NCBI GenBank assembly: GCA_028673005.1 | Contig: CM054113.1 | Span: 212,403,504-212,467,503 of the forward strand | DNA length: 64,000 nt | Reading direction: 5' to 3' | From: Tanypteryx hageni | Lineage: Eukaryota > Arthropoda > Insecta > Odonata > Petaluridae | In this document: piece by piece, positions 59,546 through 64,000 of the stretch | Numbering within the stretch: position 1 is the stretch's first letter | Layout: each line of letters opens with the position of its first letter | Made by a program: the position numbers and the translations under genes | The notes under the pieces: model-generated | What the model was told of the DNA's origin: nothing | Database searches by the model: none | The model's input: only the letters and a program-made list of their open reading frames with translations

Positions 59546-62120
59546 AGCGAGAAAGAGGAAGGAGGAAAAGGAGTTTAGGGGTGGAATACTTTTTGCGTAG
59601 TGGGGGAGGGGGGGGGGAGGGATGACGATGGTCGAAAAAGCGCGTGATACATAACAATAGCAACAGAATATGAGAGAGAGAGAGAGAGGGAAAAGGGAAA
59701 CGTTCCGCGCTGCGTTTTTAAGGATTTTCTCTTGACGCCGTTAAAATGATGCAATTTCGCCTCTTTACTTTTGCCTTGGATCTTAAAATTCAAGGTGTGT
59801 TATCGCGCTGCATGTTATTTTCCAAAATGATGAATTGTTTGAAGTTATTTAATAAAATTTCCAATTTTAAATTTGAATTGATATCATCGCAGATCGCATT
59901 AAAAATCTTTATTTTATGTCGAAGCCATTGAACAAATGCGCGTAGGCGAATTATAACAGCAATAATTTCAGCTGTAAAACTGTGAATTGCGACAAGAATA
60001 TGCGATTAATTGAACGAATTCATCAATATATACTTTGCCATGTTCTGGGAAAAACATTTTCCGATATTTTGATTTCGTTTCATTTCTTTCCTTTGCCGTT
60101 TTAATAATTTTGAATCCTGTACTGCGGTTAAATTGCTTGTACATTTGTTAATCATATTATTATTTGTCGCATCAGTGAAGCATTATCAGCTTTAAATAAT
60201 ACTTTGACAGAAAACGGTATCATTGAAGGAAACGATATTTTATTCGTTTTCTCTTATAAGGATTAGCCCTATAGATCCTTTTTGAAAAAGGTTTTTGTAT
60301 TCGTTATTCATACACTTTCATTAAAAAACAACTATTAAAATTATGTACAGGTGTCGAAAAAAAGGACTGTTTCTTGATTAAATCCAAAATATATAATTCC
60401 GTCTCTTTGGTAAATTAGGATTGCTCATCTCTTCCTCCCATTTCATGGATCACGCAAGAAGGCAGCACCGATCAACCGCTTATATCAATCGAATCCACAA
60501 TCAAAGCTAGAAAACCATCGTTCAAACCTTTTGCTCTTCCCTCCTAAATCCATTTCCACTCCAACTCTCATACTCAGCCCCTCCGAATTCCTCTCCCCCC
60601 TACTTCCCGCCCCCCTCCCTTTCTCGCCCCACTCCACCCTCGTCGGAGGAATCGGTGGCAGTTGGTTCCGAGCGGGATGCCGAACAGATATCTTGCGGTT
60701 TTCAGATAAGCTTTTCGAAGTGCGGGTGTTGCGGAAGAGTACGTTTTGGAGGAGCGACCGTTAAAGTAATCCGGAAAGTTGATGGAATTAATCTTTAAAG
60801 GTATTATATGCTTATGGATGGGACACGCTCATAAGACGACGATTTAAATGTTTAACTATATTAATAACAATCCTTGAAAGAGTTGCGATTCGTATGGGTA
60901 CATACAACGCGCAATTATATAAAACTTCCTCCGCAGTTTATTTCTCCCGTTTACGGAAGTTTTCAAAAAGGTGATTTACGATTTTACTTTGAACCTATAA
61001 ATCCAGACTTTTATCATAAAATGAATACTTCGCCGCGTTTTAGATTTGGTTTCGTGTAATTTTGCAGTTTTTTATTATTAAATAAGCTGTGATTGTTATT
61101 CGCTTGTTTTTACATATAAGTCCTACATCATAAAAAATATATTAACCTGAATTGAGCGTCAAGAAACTGATGGCCCTCAGGTATTCCATTGCTTTGACGT
61201 GTCTTCTAATCCTGCATGTGTTAGAAGCACATAGCATAGTATTCAAGCGAAAATGTAAAGAATATATTTGGTGCTCCCGCTCTTCTAGGGTAATATCACT
61301 TGGAGGTAAAGCAGAAGTTTTGTTTTTTTGGGAAGGATATTTTGCTGGTTACTTGTCTAAGTTCTGTGTCGCGAGATATTTTAATTCTATTTCAACGGTA
61401 TAAAGATATTTACTGAATTAAATGTATAGAATTTTCAGTAAGAGTTAGGCAAATATCCATAATATTGTCGCGGGACTTCGAGTCCTCGTTTTAACTATAT
61501 TGTTGTACATCGACGATAAATGGCAACTTTTCATAATCAGCAACTTTTCCTGGTAATAAAACCAATTGAACGTGCCAAAATGGATATGGAATTGTTAATT
61601 TGGGACACACACAGTTAAAAGCGTAAGATATAAGACCGGTGTCACAAACTCAAATTGGGGTCAAATAGATAATTGTGAAATAGATGGTGCGCTGCATGTA
61701 ATGAATTCAATATAAATATGTCATAAAATGTAATTAAGAATTTGTTGAAACTTGACTTAAAATGGTGTACACTTTAAAAAATCATCGCACGATTCCGATT
61801 CATTAAACATCGACGTAACGTTTGATATCTCTTTGTTACTACATTATTTTCTCGTCTGCGAGGTCCACACTGTATGAACTGGCGGGCCACATGTGGCCCT
61901 CAGACCAACTGCTTAAGATCCCAGATGATAGGCATTCGTCATTTGAATAATGAAAAGTAAGTCTACTCAAAACACGCGAAAATGACAAGTGGAAGGAAAG
62001 GTAGTACATTTGACGATCATTATTAAATAGAACAAGCGAAGGTTAAACTAGCTAATCTATATAATTAATTTCATAACAAGTGTTGAGCGTCGAGTGTCGT
62101 TTGCTACCTGAAAAGCGAAA
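59546..62120. other. Unassigned DNA with a hAT-like end near 61.9 kb
   Basis: A CT-rich patch lies at 60535-60640. At 61881-61915, GGCGGGCCACATGTGGCCCT followed by CAGACCAACTG resembles the subterminal palindrome and end of a hAT element. A partner end was not found. No gene. Confidence 0.4.
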
Positions 62121-62126
62121 GCTGTC

Positions 62127-62213
62127 TTTTATCTCAGTGGTTCCCGACCTTTTCTCATCCACGCGTACCCTTTTTAGTTCGAGGACCCCAAGTTTAGAAC
62201 CGCTGCTCTATCT
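62127..62213. mobile_element. 71 bp miniature hAT
   Basis: The body is 62135-62205. Left end CAGTGGTTCCCGACCTTTTC; right end in reverse complement CAGCGGTTCTAAACTTGGGG. Flanks ttttatct and ctctatct agree at 6 of 8 bases and keep the central T-A. It is little more than two fused ends, yet it is flanked like a real insertion. Confidence 0.65.
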
Positions 62214-62341
62214 CAAGTCTTTCTCCATCCCTCTTTCGCGTCGTCTCATTGCAGGTAAATGCACAAATCACATTGGGACATTTTGATATTTTGAACATAG
62301 CTTACTGACTCGCAGTGCAACCTCAGTCGTGTCCCTTTCCC

Positions 62342-62425
62342 GAGTTGGGCTCACTAACCTTTTCGCTACCGCGGACCGCTTTTAGTCCGAGGACCCCAAG
62401 TTGCGAACCGCTTCTCTACCTCAAG
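62342..62425. repeat. Second copy of the miniature hAT region
   Basis: TTTTAGTCCGAGGACCCCAA and GCGAACCGCTTCTCTACCTC parallel 62172-62213, about 205 bp upstream. Downstream flank words (TCAAGT, then a TCTCC-CCCTCTT phrase) are also alike. This indicates a diverged local duplication or a related insertion. Confidence 0.6.
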
Positions 62426-63415
62426 TTATATCTCCGCCCCTCTTCCACCTCACTCTTCTCTCTCTCTCTCCCCCTCCGTTAATACGCAGCCACATGAAAA
62501 GTGAAATAAATAAAACGAAATAATAGAATTGATTATTCTTTTAAAATACATAAAGTACCTAATAAATATTTTTTAAAATTTCTACTCATACAAATAGAAC
62601 CTCGATTTTTCGTCAGGGTTTGAGACGAATAGGATGATGGATTTGATAAATAGACGATAATAGAGAAAGAGAGAGATAGATAGATAGATAGATAAAATAT
62701 CGGTTCGGTTGGATCACCATTCAGTTTTGCATTCATAGCAAGGGCCTTCTGTGTTATAATTGACCCTATTAGAGGGATTCCTTTATTCCGTTGTTTAACG
62801 AAACACCGAAACGTTGTGATATCAAGTTTGTTGTGAGTGGAACATTTCATCGTTATCCTTCGAGTTACGATTTCGTAGTTCACTTCCATTTTGCTTACGG
62901 AGTCCTCAATTTTGTCACCATCCCGATACAAATCGTTAATGGTAGTTCTTGCAACACCGTAAATTTCTGTTCAACTGGAAGCACTTTCGCCTTTCCTTAA
63001 ACATCGAGGGATTTCGAACTTTTTTATTAGGTCGAATAAGATACGCGTCTCCGTTTTTCCGCCATTTTATGTAGGGCATATGAATTTACCAAACAGGTTG
63101 ATCATCCAAAACTATCAGAAATTTTTAAATGACAAACGGAAACGGTAGGGGGTGTTAAATCCGAGAATTGTGTGTGTGTGAAAACGTGTGGTGTGGATTC
63201 CGAGAATCATTAGCGAGAAGTGAAAATGAAGTTTTTCTAGGAATGGCTGAAAAAATGTCATGTACAAGTAAACGTTACATAACAGAAATTTTACATGGAT
63301 GAATGTAATCCTTAGTACTATGAATGTATGTTCAAACTTTGAAACAAAAAATCTAGCTGGGTGACGGTTAACAGAATGTAACGAATAAAAGAGTGACAGA
63401 TAATCGAGGTTCAAC
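62426..63415. other. Unassigned DNA with a (GATA)n run
   Basis: (GATA)n lies at 62673-62694. Opposite-strand open frames over 62533-63000 are not recognised. Confidence 0.5.
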
Positions 63416-63417
63416 TG

Positions 63418-63999
63418 TATACAGGGTGTAGGAAAAATAGCGCACTCTAACAATGGGTACGGGTAGAAAACCTGAAAACTAAGCAAAATGTATGAGGAAC
63501 AAATTCTCTAGAATGAATAGGTACTGAGATATCTTGGTAAGAAGGAACTGTCGATTGGGGCAAGCTTGTAGTCATGCTGTGAGAGGACTAAGGATCATAA
63601 GGCGTCACGTAAGACAAAGATAGCTCACTGCAATACCACGGACGACAGTGATCAACACTCAGCGCGCAGTATGAAGGCCTACTGTCATACTGTGCAGTCG
63701 TTCCATAGCAGTACGCTGTCAGCACGAAATGGGAAATAATATGAACTACAAGTTACACGAATACTACGAAATGTACTTGATCCTTGGTGCGTTTGGTAAC
63801 CGGGCCTACGCTGCAGCCAGGGCTTATGCAGAAAGGTATCCAGCACGCCGCAATCCAGACAAAAATGTGTTTTTTCCGGCTGGACCAGCGAATGAAAGAG
63901 ACTGGCAACGTCCTACCAAATCTCGGTATCTTTTTATTCTAGAGCATTTGTTCCTCATACGTTTTGTTAGTTTCCGCAATCTTTCCCATACCCTGTATA
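63418..63999 (+). mobile_element. Mariner-type deletion derivative with TA target duplication
   Basis: The body 63420-63997 (578 bp) is flanked by TA at 63418-63419 and 63998-63999. The left terminus TACAGGGTGTAGGAAAAATA matches the right terminus in reverse complement, TACAGGGTATGGGAAAGATT. Similarity continues inward through TATGAGGAACAAAT and CTCTAGAAT for about 75 bp, with one insertion in the left arm. Inside is the start of a DUF4817-like ORF joined straight to the right terminal repeat, so the catalytic domain has been deleted. Confidence 0.88.
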
Positions 64000-64000
64000 A
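63729..64000 (+). pseudogene. DUF4817-like helix-turn-helix fragment of a mariner-type transposase
   Basis: ATG 63729 opens a frame that remains open to the window edge. It reads YKLHEYYEMYLILGAFGNRA, then AARAYAERYPARRNPDKNVF. This matches the pattern of the DUF4817 HTH found at the N-terminus of many insect Tc/mariner-type transposases (acidic/aromatic start, GxxGNxRxAxRxYxERFPxRRxPxxxxF). After about 70 residues the frame enters the right terminal repeat, so no DDE domain is present. A second in-frame ATG lies at 63741. Confidence 0.85.

Overview
The window is non-bacterial, intron-era eukaryotic DNA: AT-rich, with no long conserved open frames, many microsatellites, tRNA-derived SINE pieces, a truncated non-LTR retrotransposon and several kinds of cut-and-paste DNA transposon. 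An arthropod, most likely an insect, is the best guess. This rests on the transposon repertoire: a mariner-type element carrying a DUF4817-like helix-turn-helix, a piggyBac-type TTAA element, Buster-type hAT elements and Helentron-like ends. The species cannot be named from the sequence. I found no host protein gene, rRNA or intact tRNA gene that I can support. Nearly all long open frames lie in purine/pyrimidine-skewed low-complexity DNA and are composition artefacts.

Layout. 0-10 kb: a 490 bp hAT MITE with a perfect 8 bp target duplication at the left edge, tRNA-like fragments, a Helentron-like end, and an interspersed repeat that carries a 0.6 kb 18-bp minisatellite near 6.3-6.9 kb. 10-19 kb: polypurine/polypyrimidine tracts and a complete but degenerate 1.6 kb hAT transposon (11.8-13.4 kb). 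20-27 kb: a hAT MITE containing an 89 bp-arm palindrome of tRNA-Gly-derived SINE copies, followed by a probable 2.9 kb hAT element with a ZBED5/Buster-like transposase pseudogene. 27-40 kb: SINEs, a near-identical second copy of a 147 bp segment first met at 3 kb, and a 1.7 kb polypurine domain. 41-48 kb: the 3' end of a non-LTR retrotransposon, two diverged direct-repeat pairs, a piggyBac-like MITE, a perfect hAT MITE and a 31 bp-arm hairpin. 48-64 kb: long strand-switching purine/pyrimidine domains, SINE fragments, a 71 bp miniature hAT, and a TA-flanked mariner-type deletion derivative that ends three bases before the window edge.

The most coherent signal concerns the hAT elements. Six separate elements, from 71 to 2869 bp, are bounded by 8 bp duplications. 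All twelve flanks carry T-A at positions 4 and 5, the signature known for Buster-type hAT transposases, and one element still holds a Buster-like transposase relic. This fits one or a few related hAT activities that shaped the locus. I did not find a previously undescribed functional gene system here.
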